A stretch of 34,896 nucleotides of DNA from Minwuia thermotolerans. Its GTDB lineage: Bacteria > Pseudomonadota > Alphaproteobacteria > Minwuiales > Minwuiaceae. The stretch is taken from the NCBI RefSeq assembly GCF_002924445.1, contig NZ_PIGG01000033.1, forward strand, positions 1-34,896. The letters run 5' to 3'. The notes beneath the pieces were generated by a model that was given only the letters and a program-made list of their open reading frames with translations, searched no databases and was not told where the DNA came from. Positions 16,325-26,800 of this stretch are shown here, in pieces; within the stretch, counting starts at the first letter, position 1; the number at the start of each line of letters is the position of its first letter. The translations under genes and the position numbers were made by a program.

Positions 16325-19300
16325 GGCGAATTCCTTTTGGTCTGCAGCGCGCCGCCATAGGGATTGACGACGCGCAGGGAGACCGTCGGTTCAACGTCCC
16401 GCATCGATCGGTTGGCGACAAAGACCTGATGTTTCGGGTCGAGCCCGCTCAGCTCGGTGTCCAGCGGACCGTTGAGCAGTCCGAGCGCACCGCGCTTCTT
16501 GTAGCCAAACCTCGACCCGCCCGCTGTGACGGCGTCTGCTGTATCCACCCAGTTGTCGAGCAATTGCTCGATGTTTGATTTCAGCGTGGTTATGGCGCTC
16601 GCCGACAGGAGATGGGACGCGCGCCCGACGATGAGGTCGATCGCTTGCTGGCGGACCGCGGAGTTGCCGGCGAGTTGCTCGACGCCCTCTTCGGGGGTCA
16701 GGCTAGGATCGAGATGGCGCACCAGCCCGACGACGAGAGCCGCCAGGGCGCGGTCGATGGCGCCGTCCGCCCACGGGGTGACGCTGGTCGCCTCGACCGC
16801 CCTGTAGAACGTCTCGTGGAAGTAACGGAAGCGCTCGTAGTGCGCGCGGTCGCGCGGCTTGTGGACGTTGAGCACGGCGATGACAAGGCCCGGACGATTG
16901 GAATCGCGCCCGACGCGGCTGGTCGCCTGAATGTACTCCGCGGCGGTCTTGGGCTGTCCCTGGACGAGCATCAGGCCGAGCCGGGAGATGTCCAGGCCCA
17001 CCGAAATCATGTTCGTCGCCATTGCGACGTCGGCTGCCGCCTTTTCGCCGGCCGGCGTCTCCAGCCGGCGCTTCGCCTCCGCGACTTCGTCGGTCGAGAT
17101 TCGTGAGGTCAGTTCCAGCGGCCAGCCGATCTGACGGTCACGAAAGGGCTGGCCGGCTGGCGCGAGCCGGTAGCGTTCGTGACCGTAGCGGCGCAGTCGG
17201 TCGGCGACCTCGTCCTCGACGATTCGGCGGGCGCCGCCGAGTTCCCGCAGCGCGTTGAAATAGCAGAGCGCGGTCATATATGGGTCGGCCGGGTTTGGCG
17301 TAGTGCCGGCATTGTCTTCGAACGCTGCGTTGGCGGCGGCTGCGATGGTTGTCAGCGCGCGGAGGAAGACGAGCTTCGGACCCCGGCCAAGGGCGGCCAG
17401 CCCGAGGTAGAGCCGCGCTGGCTCCTCTGACGCTGGCCGGGTCGCGGCGAAGAAGCTGTCCTGCCGCCGGATACCAGGCGGCGGGAACATGGCCGTCTCG
17501 GCACGGTCGAACAGCGCCGTGATCTGGTTGTCCGCACGCCGGACGGTCGCCGTCGACGCGACGATCTTCGGCCGCACGCGCTTGCCGTTGACAACACGCG
17601 AACAGAGACCGTCGATCGCCGCTTCGTAGAGTCCGGCGACCGTACCCAGCGGCCCGGAGATCAGATGCAGCTCGTCCTGGACGATCAGCTCCGGCGGGTC
17701 GAGAGTGTAGCCGTCCTGAAAGCGATGGCCGACGCCCGGTTCGGCCGCGCCATAGAACCCGACATCGGTCTCGAAGCGGTCGACATGACCGAAGTATGCG
17801 CCCGTTCGGCCTTCCCAAGGCAGGCCGGCGAACTTGTCGATGGTCGCGATCAGGAACGCCGGGAGGCGGCGGTAGATCTCGTCATCAACCGTCAGCACCG
17901 GAAGAGGGCGGTCGCCCGTGAAGGCGCAGTCGATGTTCTGGCAGACCAGAAGCATGCGCGTCGGCGCGGTGGAGTTCGGGTGCATGTGAAAGGTGTCGCG
18001 CCCGAAGGGATGACCGCACCACGGACAGGCGCGGATAGGCGCCGGGGCGTCCCGCCCGCCCTTGAAGTGGCGAACGCGGGTCACGGCGGTATCGTCGCCG
18101 GTATTGCCCTTGCCGCCCAGCCGGTTTGGCGACGCCTTGGAGCCGATCCAGAGCCCGATCTCGATCGGCCAGTCTCCCAGCAGGCGACGGCCCTTCTCGT
18201 CTTTCCAGCCGCTCTCCTCCCGCATGAGTTCGAGCGCGCAGATGACGCCGGCGGCGCGGCTCAGCTGGTCAAGGGTCAGCAGTCGGAGGGTGTAGCGCAT
18301 GACAATGCTGACGCCGGCCCCGAGTACGCCGCCGGCGCCGAGACGCCGGGCGGCAATGGCATAGGCGGCGAGACCCAGATAGGCCTCGGTCTTACCGCCG
18401 CCTGTCGGGAAGAACAGCAGGTCGACGAGCTCACGGTCCGCATGCAGCCGGTCGCCGAGCCCGTTCAGGTTAAGCAGGATGAAGGCGAGCTGAAAGGGCC
18501 GCCAGGTGGGCGGGTCGACGTCCTCGGGATTCTTGCCCTGCTCCTGCGCGAAGCGCTGCCGGGCCGCGCGCTCGATCGCTTCGTTCATGGCCAGGAACGC
18601 CTGCCGGGCGCGGTTGTTGGTTGCGAGCTGCTCGATCCCTTCGGCGATGCGATCACGGGCGCGTTCCTGGCCATCGATCAGCTCCCGTGCTGTCCGTTCG
18701 CGCTCAGGCAGGCTCGTGAACCCGGGCAGGAGCCCGCGTTGCCCCTCAATCCAGGCCGTGTATCTCTCGGGGAAATCGCCCAGCGCCGTGCGGATGGTCT
18801 CTGCGCCTTCGGCGGCGGCCTTGGCCAGAGCCGACATCTCGAAGGCGACGCCGTCGATCTTCTCTGGCGCGACGCGCTCCACTTCCGCCGTTGGTAGCGG
18901 TTCGGTCCAGATGCGGCGAACGACTCCGTCCTCATCGGGCTCGAAGGCGGCCGAAGTATTGCGGCCGGCGGCGTAGTTGGCGATGTCCGCGTAGTGCAGG
19001 TCGTAAACCCGCAGGTCGTGCTCATCCGAGCCGTAGCCAGTGACGTCGGTACTGTCGGCGAAGCCATCCTCGCAGCTCAGGGTCATCCTGACCTGGAAAG
19101 CGTAGGACAGATCGGCATAGGCGCGGGTGTGCACGGCCGCCCGACGGTTGACGACAAAGACCGAGAGCGACCAGCCGGGCATCTCGCCGCCCGGCCGCGG
19201 CAGGTGCGTAGGCTTGGCGACGACGTAGATCTCGAGGGCGCCTCCCTTCCGTCCCGTCGCGACGCTATCGGGCAGGGCGAGGGTCCGGCTGCCATTCTGG

Positions 19301-19803
19301 ACGTCGATGCTGAGCCGGCTTTCGCGCGGCATGCGCTCCCACTCCAGCTTGGGCCGGCGAGTCGACGGCTCCTCCTCGCCATCCAGAATGGCGTCAGGGG
19401 GCGCGGGGTGAGCGACGTAGTCTCCCCACTCGACCAGCACCTCGACAGTCTTGGCGTGTTCCGGAAGCGCTGTTGTCAGGCCGAGCGAGGTCGGCAGGAT
19501 CCGCCGCGGCGCGACGGTGTCGCGGCCGCTCTCGCCCTCGTCCTCCCCGCCGCCGGCGATGGCCGTGTTCTCGGCCTCCTCGATCTGGGAAAGGTCCTCC
19601 TGGAATGCTGGATCGTCATCGTCCTCGGCAGCCATTGGCGACTCAGGCGCTGGCGCGATCCAGCCAGTCAGATACCAGTGCGAGGGGGCTTCTTTGAGCC
19701 GCTCCTGCGCGTAAGGGGCGTCGTCCGGGATCGGGTAGGGCCCGGCCAGGTCGCGGCGGAACTTGGTCACTATGTCCTGGCGGATGTCGACCGAGTTCGT
19801 CAT
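16321..19803 (-). CDS. drmA: DISARM helicase DrmA
   Basis: The protein has 1160 residues. An SF2-type helicase core is spread over the C-terminal two thirds: Walker A LLFFPTGGGKTEAYLGLAAY near 460, a four-cysteine zinc-like element (ACPWCGHP, and a later Cys near 620), motif II LIVQDELHLISGP near 703, motif III ASTATVRRADNQ near 754, and motifs V-VI TNMISVGLDISRLGLMLVQG followed by QATSRVGRD near 930-965. The N-terminal 400 residues lack known motifs and correspond to the DrmA-specific region. DrmA with DrmB is the core pair of all DISARM systems. The gene overlaps drmMI and drmB by four bases on each side. All helicase motifs look intact, so I expect a functional protein. Confidence 0.9.
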   Translation of the reverse strand: MTNSVDIRQDIVTKFRRDLAGPYPIPDDAPYAQERLKEAPSHWYLTGWIAPAPESPMAAEDDDDPAFQEDLSQIEEAENTAIAGGGEDEGESGRDTVAPRRILPTSLGLTTALPEHAKTVEVLVEWGDYVAHPAPPDAILDGEEEPSTRRPKLEWERMPRESRLSIDVQNGSRTLALPDSVATGRKGGALEIYVVAKPTHLPRPGGEMPGWSLSVFVVNRRAAVHTRAYADLSYAFQVRMTLSCEDGFADSTDVTGYGSDEHDLRVYDLHYADIANYAAGRNTSAAFEPDEDGVVRRIWTEPLPTAEVERVAPEKIDGVAFEMSALAKAAAEGAETIRTALGDFPERYTAWIEGQRGLLPGFTSLPERERTARELIDGQERARDRIAEGIEQLATNNRARQAFLAMNEAIERAARQRFAQEQGKNPEDVDPPTWRPFQLAFILLNLNGLGDRLHADRELVDLLFFPTGGGKTEAYLGLAAYAIAARRLGAGGVLGAGVSIVMRYTLRLLTLDQLSRAAGVICALELMREESGWKDEKGRRLLGDWPIEIGLWIGSKASPNRLGGKGNTGDDTAVTRVRHFKGGRDAPAPIRACPWCGHPFGRDTFHMHPNSTAPTRMLLVCQNIDCAFTGDRPLPVLTVDDEIYRRLPAFLIATIDKFAGLPWEGRTGAYFGHVDRFETDVGFYGAAEPGVGHRFQDGYTLDPPELIVQDELHLISGPLGTVAGLYEAAIDGLCSRVVNGKRVRPKIVASTATVRRADNQITALFDRAETAMFPPPGIRRQDSFFAATRPASEEPARLYLGLAALGRGPKLVFLRALTTIAAAANAAFEDNAGTTPNPADPYMTALCYFNALRELGGARRIVEDEVADRLRRYGHERYRLAPAGQPFRDRQIGWPLELTSRISTDEVAEAKRRLETPAGEKAAADVAMATNMISVGLDISRLGLMLVQGQPKTAAEYIQATSRVGRDSNRPGLVIAVLNVHKPRDRAHYERFRYFHETFYRAVEATSVTPWADGAIDRALAALVVGLVRHLDPSLTPEEGVEQLAGNSAVRQQAIDLIVGRASHLLSASAITTLKSNIEQLLDNWVDTADAVTAGGSRFGYKKRGALGLLNGPLDTELSGLDPKHQVFVANRSMRDVEPTVSLRVVNPYGGALQTKRNSP

Positions 19804-22800
19804 GTGTCGTCCTCCAGCCCGATCTCATATTGCTGCGCCTGGCCGAGGTCGAACTCTGACTGCTTCGGCTTCCGCCTGCGTTTCGGCGTGTGCCCACCGG
19901 CCGCTTTCATCTCCGCCGCTTCGCGCTCTTCCCCCAGCGCCCGCTCGCGGTTCAGGTCCAGCAGTCGCGCCAGAACTTCGTCGCGGAACGTCGCAGGCCA
20001 GAACAGTCGGCCCTGGTAGGCGAAGTCGAGCTCGTTCTCTTCACCGAGGAAGATCGGGTTGGCGCGGTCCGCAAGGTCATCCCAGCCATAGGCCCGCAAC
20101 ACCGCACAGTCCATTTCGTGGTGCAGACGGCGAAGCTCGTCGATGTCTGGGGTGCTGCAAGACGGGTCGTGAAAGCGATTGTAGGTCGGTGTCATGCCCT
20201 GATCGGTGCGGACCATAAGGTCGGCACGGAATTCGTGATAATCACAGCCTGAAGACTCAAGAAGTGCGCCGCTGGCGTCGTCTCTCGGGAACGGGAATGT
20301 CGCGAAGCAGTCTGATGGTGCGTAGCGAAGGTCATCCTTCATCGAGGATGAGAAAGTTCGAGCCCAGATTTCATGAATTCGTGATTGCAATATAGTAAAA
20401 GAAGAGAATTTATCGTCAATAAAAACTACACAAGACTCTGCTGGAAGAACGTCTGAGGGTCTTCGGGCGACCGACAACATAGGCGAAACTCTGGATATAC
20501 ATAGAAAATTAGCTATGCCCAGTCTGAAATTTTCTAATTCCCGCCGTCGTTCGGCAAATCGCCACCAGAATTTTCTATAATTCTTTCTTTTATCCTTTCG
20601 CCTAGACGGCTTCACGAGGTCGGTAATAATTTTCAGAAGATCGGGCCAGTCTTCAGCGACAGGATCCGCATAGTCAATTGGGACGATACCCTCTCTGAGC
20701 CATTCATTTCGTTGCTTTGTTGGAGCTGTAAACCATGCAGCCAACTTCGGATCGCGGAATAGAGGGAAATCTTCAAAATCGATTACATAACGGCGATGCT
20801 GGTGACGGGGGTCGTTGTTGATCTCTTCGCCTCCGATGTACCGCTTTATGCGTTCGGCATTGCGCGGGTCACGAGAGATCAAATTCTCCATTTCTGAAAT
20901 GGGGTTTGCGGTACCTTTTTCGGCCGCTTTATCATCAAACGTGAATCCCATTCCCAAAATATAATGCCCAATGAACGCCATATTTTCGTTGTTTTTTAGG
21001 GAAGTTGGGCTTTTATCATGTTCATTATCAACCAAAAAAGCTGAAATTCGCTGTGAAATAAGGTTGTCTATTTTGATCTCAAATGCGATGTTCTCGAATT
21101 CGCTTTTCGTGACATGGACTGTAGACACCACAACTGCTGCCTCGCCGGGCCACTTCAGCCGCCGTGTTGCCCGATAAATCGCGCCGCCCTCCTGAATAAT
21201 GCGCAGTAGACCGCTCTCACGTGTGTCGCCCTGAGCGATCGTGTTCGATGCGATCAGTCCAAAGGTGCCGCCTTTACGCAGCAGTCGATAGGCGCGCCTG
21301 AAGAAGTGCGCGACCAGATCGGCGTTGCCATGGCTGCCGGGATGGGCGTGCTTGAGCCAGTCTCCGTAGTTGGCGTGATTGCGCGCGGCGACCGTGTTCT
21401 TGCCGGCGAAAGGCGGGTTGCCCACAAAAGCGTCAAAGCCCCGATTCTCACGGTCGAAGACTTCCGGGAACTCGATCTCCCAGTGGAACGGCCTGACCTT
21501 GCGTTCTTCAGCCGCCATCGCGGCGAGATGCGGGCGAAGCAGGTCGAGGACCTCCGACTGGTCGCGGAAGGTCGTCTCCGTCAGCCGGACCTGCAATTCG
21601 TCCAGCGCGTGCTTCCGGGCGCGGGCTTTGTCATTGAGGAAGAAGGTGGACAGGATGGCGTCCCCAAGACGCCTGACGAAGTCGGCAAAGGTCTCGGCCG
21701 CCCGGTGCCGGGTGAGCTGGGCGCCCAGTCTCTCGTCTTCCGGGGCTTCCCGGATGTCGGTTCGCTGGGCCGAGACCCGTTTCAAAGCCTCGTCGACGAC
21801 GGTGCGGAAAAGCGGCTTGCCGGCGTCCGCATCCGCCCAGGTGAGATCGACGATCTGTTCGCGTGTCAGGCCGACCAGACTGTCGCCGCTCTTGATGGCA
21901 TGATCGAGGAAGGTGAACTCGTGATCACGGGCCAGTGTCGCCAGCCAGAGCGAAAGGCGCCCGAGGTCGGCGGCCATCGGATTGATGTCGACCCCGTAGA
22001 GACAGCGCTGGGCGACGAGACGGCGGGCCAGCAGGTCCTCGTCCTCGTCTTCGGGCAATGCCGGCCTGGTGCCGGGGTGTTTGGTCCATGCAAGGACCAG
22101 TCGCGCCGCGAGCGCGCGGCAGGCTTCGACCAGGAACGCACCCGAACCCATGGCGGGGTCACAGACCTTGATGTCGAGCACCTCCTCGGGCGTCGCGTCG
22201 TCTCCGATCCGCATGAAAATCGGTTCCAGGGCCTGCCGGACGATCGGCTCGGTCAGGCTGCGCGGCGTGTAGTGAGAGCCGGTCGCCCGCCGTTCGTCCG
22301 TCGGCTGCAGGATTGGCGTGCCCGGCGGGGCGGGATGCTTGCCGGGCGAGCCGCGCTCGTCGACGATGCCGTCGAGAGCGGACGTCAGCTCCTCTACGGA
22401 CCTGGCCGCCTTGATGGCGTCTTCCTGTTTCTTCGTGAGACTCGCGCGGTCATGCTCCTCCTTGAGCCGCTTGCGCCGGTCGGCCGGCTTCGCGTCGAGA
22501 AACCCCTCGAGATCGACATAGACGGGGACGCGGCTGTTCTTGCCGGCCCGGATGGCGAGGGCAGCGCCGCGCGTGCGCTCGACCTTGAAACCCATCACCG
22601 TTTCGTAGACGGAGCCGATCTGCTCGACATCGAGCGCCTTGTAGGAGAGCCTCTCACCGTCGAGCATCATCAGCCCGTCGAGGATGCGCAGTATGCATCC
22701 GTCCGTCACCGGGAGGACGCACGGCTCGTCGGATGCATTCCGCCGGCCCTCGAGGAACTGGTAGCGGTCCGGATCGAAGAGCTGGCCGCCGCGGCCGCGG

Positions 22801-23879
22801 ATCCATCCGCTGCCGTGACCGCCGTGGATCAGCCGGAACAGCGCCAGCAGACGTCCCCAGGCGCCGCGGCGCTCATCCATCGTGTCGGGATTGACAGCCT
22901 GATCCTCGAGCAGCCGGTCGTAGAGCCCGCGGATCGAGTAGTGGGCGTCGTAGAGCTCCCGGCTCCTGGCGTCCGTTGCAGAGGGCAGGAGCTCGCGATC
23001 CTCGGCGAACAGTGTGAAGACGAGCCGCATCATCACCGTCAGCAGGCCGCCATAGAGTTCCTGCGGCTGTCTTGCAGCGAGATCGTCGATCAGATTCCTT
23101 CCGTCCTCCTGCGCTCGCAGGCCGCGGAGCAGTTCGTGCAGCGCGCCCAGCACCTGCCCTGACAGGGCGATGGAGACCGACGCCTGCGCCTCCCGGCTGC
23201 GGTCGAGCAGGGCAGGGAGTCGGCGTTCCGTCGGATCGGTGAAGAGCCGCGGACGGCCCAGCATCAGCTTCAGCCCGCCCAGCATCGCGCGCCCGGCGAC
23301 CGAGGTCAGGTCATGGATCGGCCAGCCGATCCAGCCGGCGGTCTCCCCACCGGGGGCGTGGACAACGCGGATCTGCTTGTCCGTCACTAGAACGCCGCGG
23401 AATACCTTGCTCTCGCGCAGCAGCCGCTCGAAGCGCTGCTGCGGCGTCGCCTCCCATCCCTGCAAAGCGCCTCGGCGGTCGGGATCGATGCCTCTGTCCT
23501 CGATCCGAACCAGCAGCTGGATCGTGTCGGGATCTTCCCGTTCCTGAACCGCCCAGGTCGCGGAGAGGGTCGTTTCCAGTTCCGGAAGACTGATGGTCGC
23601 CAGCTCGGGCAGGGCGGGACCTCCGGGCGCTCCGGCGACGCGGCCCTCCGGCCATTGGAGAACCGTATTGAAGAAAGCCCAAGGGTCGGGCAGAGCGGGT
23701 TCGTCGCGGTCGACGGCGATGAGCTCGGCCGCCTCCGCGGTGTCCACCCGAGTCTGGCGTACCGGGATGATGTCGAGATCGCCAAGCACCTGCCGGGAGA
23801 CGACAAGGCCAACGTTCTCGACATGGTCGAGCCATTCGAAGCGGGGGTCTTCCTTCTTCTCCTGCACCATCGAATTCAC
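19800..23879 (-). CDS. drmMI: DISARM class 1 adenine-specific DNA methyltransferase DrmMI
   Basis: The protein has about 1359 residues. It is a type IIG/Eco57I-like N6-adenine methyltransferase: SAM-binding motif I DPAMGSGAFLVEACRALAAR near 576, YGVDINPMAADLGRLSLWLA near 620, catalytic motif IV VGNPPFAGKN near 820, and ADLVAHFFRRAYRLLRKGGT downstream. Residues about 915-1180, where a target-recognition domain is expected, are encoded by distinctly AT-rich DNA. The N-terminal 500 residues are helical and without nuclease motifs that I can recognise. The start is GTG at 23879 with a four-base GTGA overlap with drmD; the ATG at 23870, five bases after GGGGTGA, is an equally good choice. In class 1 DISARM this enzyme marks host DNA as self. 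Confidence 0.9.
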   Translation of the reverse strand: MNSMVQEKKEDPRFEWLDHVENVGLVVSRQVLGDLDIIPVRQTRVDTAEAAELIAVDRDEPALPDPWAFFNTVLQWPEGRVAGAPGGPALPELATISLPELETTLSATWAVQEREDPDTIQLLVRIEDRGIDPDRRGALQGWEATPQQRFERLLRESKVFRGVLVTDKQIRVVHAPGGETAGWIGWPIHDLTSVAGRAMLGGLKLMLGRPRLFTDPTERRLPALLDRSREAQASVSIALSGQVLGALHELLRGLRAQEDGRNLIDDLAARQPQELYGGLLTVMMRLVFTLFAEDRELLPSATDARSRELYDAHYSIRGLYDRLLEDQAVNPDTMDERRGAWGRLLALFRLIHGGHGSGWIRGRGGQLFDPDRYQFLEGRRNASDEPCVLPVTDGCILRILDGLMMLDGERLSYKALDVEQIGSVYETVMGFKVERTRGAALAIRAGKNSRVPVYVDLEGFLDAKPADRRKRLKEEHDRASLTKKQEDAIKAARSVEELTSALDGIVDERGSPGKHPAPPGTPILQPTDERRATGSHYTPRSLTEPIVRQALEPIFMRIGDDATPEEVLDIKVCDPAMGSGAFLVEACRALAARLVLAWTKHPGTRPALPEDEDEDLLARRLVAQRCLYGVDINPMAADLGRLSLWLATLARDHEFTFLDHAIKSGDSLVGLTREQIVDLTWADADAGKPLFRTVVDEALKRVSAQRTDIREAPEDERLGAQLTRHRAAETFADFVRRLGDAILSTFFLNDKARARKHALDELQVRLTETTFRDQSEVLDLLRPHLAAMAAEERKVRPFHWEIEFPEVFDRENRGFDAFVGNPPFAGKNTVAARNHANYGDWLKHAHPGSHGNADLVAHFFRRAYRLLRKGGTFGLIASNTIAQGDTRESGLLRIIQEGGAIYRATRRLKWPGEAAVVVSTVHVTKSEFENIAFEIKIDNLISQRISAFLVDNEHDKSPTSLKNNENMAFIGHYILGMGFTFDDKAAEKGTANPISEMENLISRDPRNAERIKRYIGGEEINNDPRHQHRRYVIDFEDFPLFRDPKLAAWFTAPTKQRNEWLREGIVPIDYADPVAEDWPDLLKIITDLVKPSRRKDKRKNYRKFWWRFAERRRELENFRLGIANFLCISRVSPMLSVARRPSDVLPAESCVVFIDDKFSSFTILQSRIHEIWARTFSSSMKDDLRYAPSDCFATFPFPRDDASGALLESSGCDYHEFRADLMVRTDQGMTPTYNRFHDPSCSTPDIDELRRLHHEMDCAVLRAYGWDDLADRANPIFLGEENELDFAYQGRLFWPATFRDEVLARLLDLNRERALGEEREAAEMKAAGGHTPKRRRKPKQSEFDLGQAQQYEIGLEDDT

Positions 23880-26800
23880 CCCGTACCCGGCCAGAGATAG
23901 ACGACGCCCACCGGCTCAAGCCTTTGCGCGCGGACCTCGTAGGATTCGCGCAAACGCGCCGGTTCCTCGGCGATCTCGCGTTCCAGCTCCGTCAGTCGCC
24001 TTTGCCAGTGCCGCTGGTCGGCACGCGCCTGCTCGACCTCATCGTCGCCGAAGTCGAGCATCATCTGTTTAAGCGCCGGGTCATTGATACGCTTCTCGAT
24101 ACGCTCACGTTGCTGCTCCAGCAGCATTCTCAGCGTCTCCGCCTCACCCTCGCCAACCGCCTCGAGGTCTCGTTCTGCCCGATCCGCGTGCTCGGCCGCC
24201 CGGCGCTCGAACTCCCCCCGCAGATCTGCGACGTCGGACTGGGCCCCGCCAATCAGCCGGTCGACGACATTCTGCGGCACCGGATGAGCCTGACGGAGCG
24301 CCGCTTCAAGTTCCTCGAACGACACGTTGGCGGCGTCACCCTTCTCCGCGAGGGGCCGAAGCGGTCGTCGCTCGCGGTCGGCTTCACGCCAGACGGCGGC
24401 GACCGGGATGATCACCTCATGCAGCCGGCTCGCGCCAGGACCGAAAAGAGACAGACGGCCGACGAGGATGACCCTTGGCTGCGATCCAGGCCCCTGGACT
24501 ACACAGGCGCGCTGAAGGCCGCCCCGGAAGCCTTGGGAAATGAAGCGCGACAGGAGACGGCGAACAAGCCGGTGTTCGAGGTGCACCTGAACGACGTGCG
24601 GCGCATCCCGGCCGTCTTCCAGGATGGCGGGTTCGAAAGCGATGCGCCGCGGCGGCGCGGTTCGTCGCCATTCGTTCAGCGACTCTCCCGGCCGTCTCGG
24701 GCGTTCACGCAGTTCGTCGAAGATCGGCAGCCATGAATGATCGTTGGCAAACGCACGGTCGGACGGTTCAAGCGAGAAAGTGCGCGTCGGTCCGACCGTT
24801 TCTGCGCCGTGCGTATCGAGCGGTGTCTGCATGCTCTCCAGGGCGACGCCGATGACCTGTTGGAGGTCGTCGGACCCGACACCGAACCTCTTGCGCGACT
24901 CATCCAGAACCCGCCGTATTCGATCGATCTCTGCCCTGAGATCCTGACGGCGCTTTTCTGTACCTTCGTCGATTTCGTCCCGGGCACGTGCAACGAACTC
25001 GTCATCGTCGTCGGAGTCCAGCTCATCGGTGAGCTTGTCGATTTCGTCGCGTGTGATGCCGCCTTCGGTCAGCCGTTTCGATATCCGCTGGTCGAGGACG
25101 TCACCGATAGCGCCGAGCTCCTCCCGTATCGTCTCCGTCTTCTCCACCAGAACCTGCAGCACCCGGTCGATCTCGCGCTGCGGATAGAGGAAATATCGGC
25201 AGTAGACCGCAGGCGCAGGTTGCAGCTTCCGATCGATACGGCCGTTTCGCTGCTCCAGGCGCGACGGGTTCCACGGCAGGTCAAAATGAAAAAGGTCGTA
25301 GCAATGCTGCTGGAGATTGATGCCCTCGCGTGCCGCGTCCGTGCAAATCAGGATGCGCACAGGATACTCGTCCGGATCGCTGTTGAATGCGTGTTTGACC
25401 TGCTCGCGCCGGTCGCTGCCGGTCGTGCCGGTGAAAGTGAGTATGCGGTCTTCGGGCTCCAGGTTGTCGAGCGCTTCGAGAAGCCGCGTCTCCAACCAGC
25501 GCCGGGTGTCCTCGAACTCGGTAAAGATGATGACCCGGCGTCTGTTCCAGGCTCCGTCTGTCACGAGGTTCTGACGAATCCAGTCGACGATGCTCCGGAC
25601 CCGGGCATCAGGCTTGTGGAGATGCTTACCGGCGAGCGCCAGCATTCGGTCGACGAGCGTGATCTCGGCGTCGATCTCTTCGCTTTCAGCCCCTTCCGTC
25701 CCGCGGATCGATGCGGCTTCAGCGGCTGAGTTTTCCTCAGTCTCCAGTTGGTCGAGCAGCGTCTGTTCCGCCTGATCTTCCTCGTTCTCGTCGATCTCAG
25801 CCGCCCCGACCGCGAACTGCTCTGCGGCTTCCATGGGCGCCCGCAGGTCGCGTTCGCGCCAGCGCTCCATCGTTCGCCGGTGCACGCCGAGCGTCTTTTG
25901 GAACGCCGCGATGGAGGAGAGCAGGCGTTGCTGCAGCCCGGAATAGACGAGCTTCGCCTCGGCGCGCTGTCTGGGCGTCAGACGCGCGACCCGCCTGGAC
26001 CGTAGCTCTCCGTATTCCAGCAGCATGTCCGAGAGCGCCAACTCCGGCGTGTCGGCCGGCAGACCGTCGAGGACGACCGGTTCGACCTTGCGGTCGGGAA
26101 ACTTGATCCCGACGGCCCGAAGATCCGATTTCAGCCGCCGGACCATCACGGGCTCCAGGTCGCCCTTCCGGACAGGTACACCCCGCGTGAAGCGTTGAGG
26201 GTCAAGCATCTCGAGCAAGGCTGCAAAGCTGTTCGAGTGCCCGTTGTGCGGCGTTGCGGTGAGAAACAGCCGGTGTTCGAAGCGCGGGGCGAGGTCCCTC
26301 ACTGCGCGCGTGAACTGGCTGTCGATGGCGTAGCGGGCGCCGCTGGCCGGGGCCGCATGATGAGCCTCGTCGAGGATCAACATGGATCGGGCGCGTGTCG
26401 TACCTAGGATCTCTCGCAGGCCTGACACGTAGGTCTCGTCGTTCAGAAGCCGATGGGAAAGAATGAAGAATGACCCCGTCGCCCAGGGATTGGCCTGAAA
26501 GCCGCGCCTGCGTCGCACCTGAGCCAGGTGCTCGCGATCGATGATGGTCGCCGAGATCCCGAACTTGCTGGCGAGTTCGTCCCGCCATTGCTGAGTCATC
26601 GACGGCGGCGCCGCAAAGACGGTGAAGTCGACGCGCCGGCGCAGAAGCATCTCGCGCAGGATCAGGCCCGCCTCGATGGTCTTGCCCAGGCCGACATCGT
26701 CCGCAACCAGGAGATTTACCCGCGGAAGCTGGAGCGCCTTGCGAAGCGGCGACAACTGATAGGGGTCAAGACGGATGCCGGCACGGAAGGGAGCCTGAAG

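Noticed and set aside
17665-18897. Plus-strand frame of 410 codons opposite drmA
   Set aside because: It is antisense to the helicase motifs of drmA and has no domain or ribosome site of its own.
21306-23162. Long plus-strand open frame of 618 codons opposite drmMI
   Set aside because: It is antisense to a methyltransferase gene with intact motifs, has no recognisable domain, and arises from high-GC codon bias.
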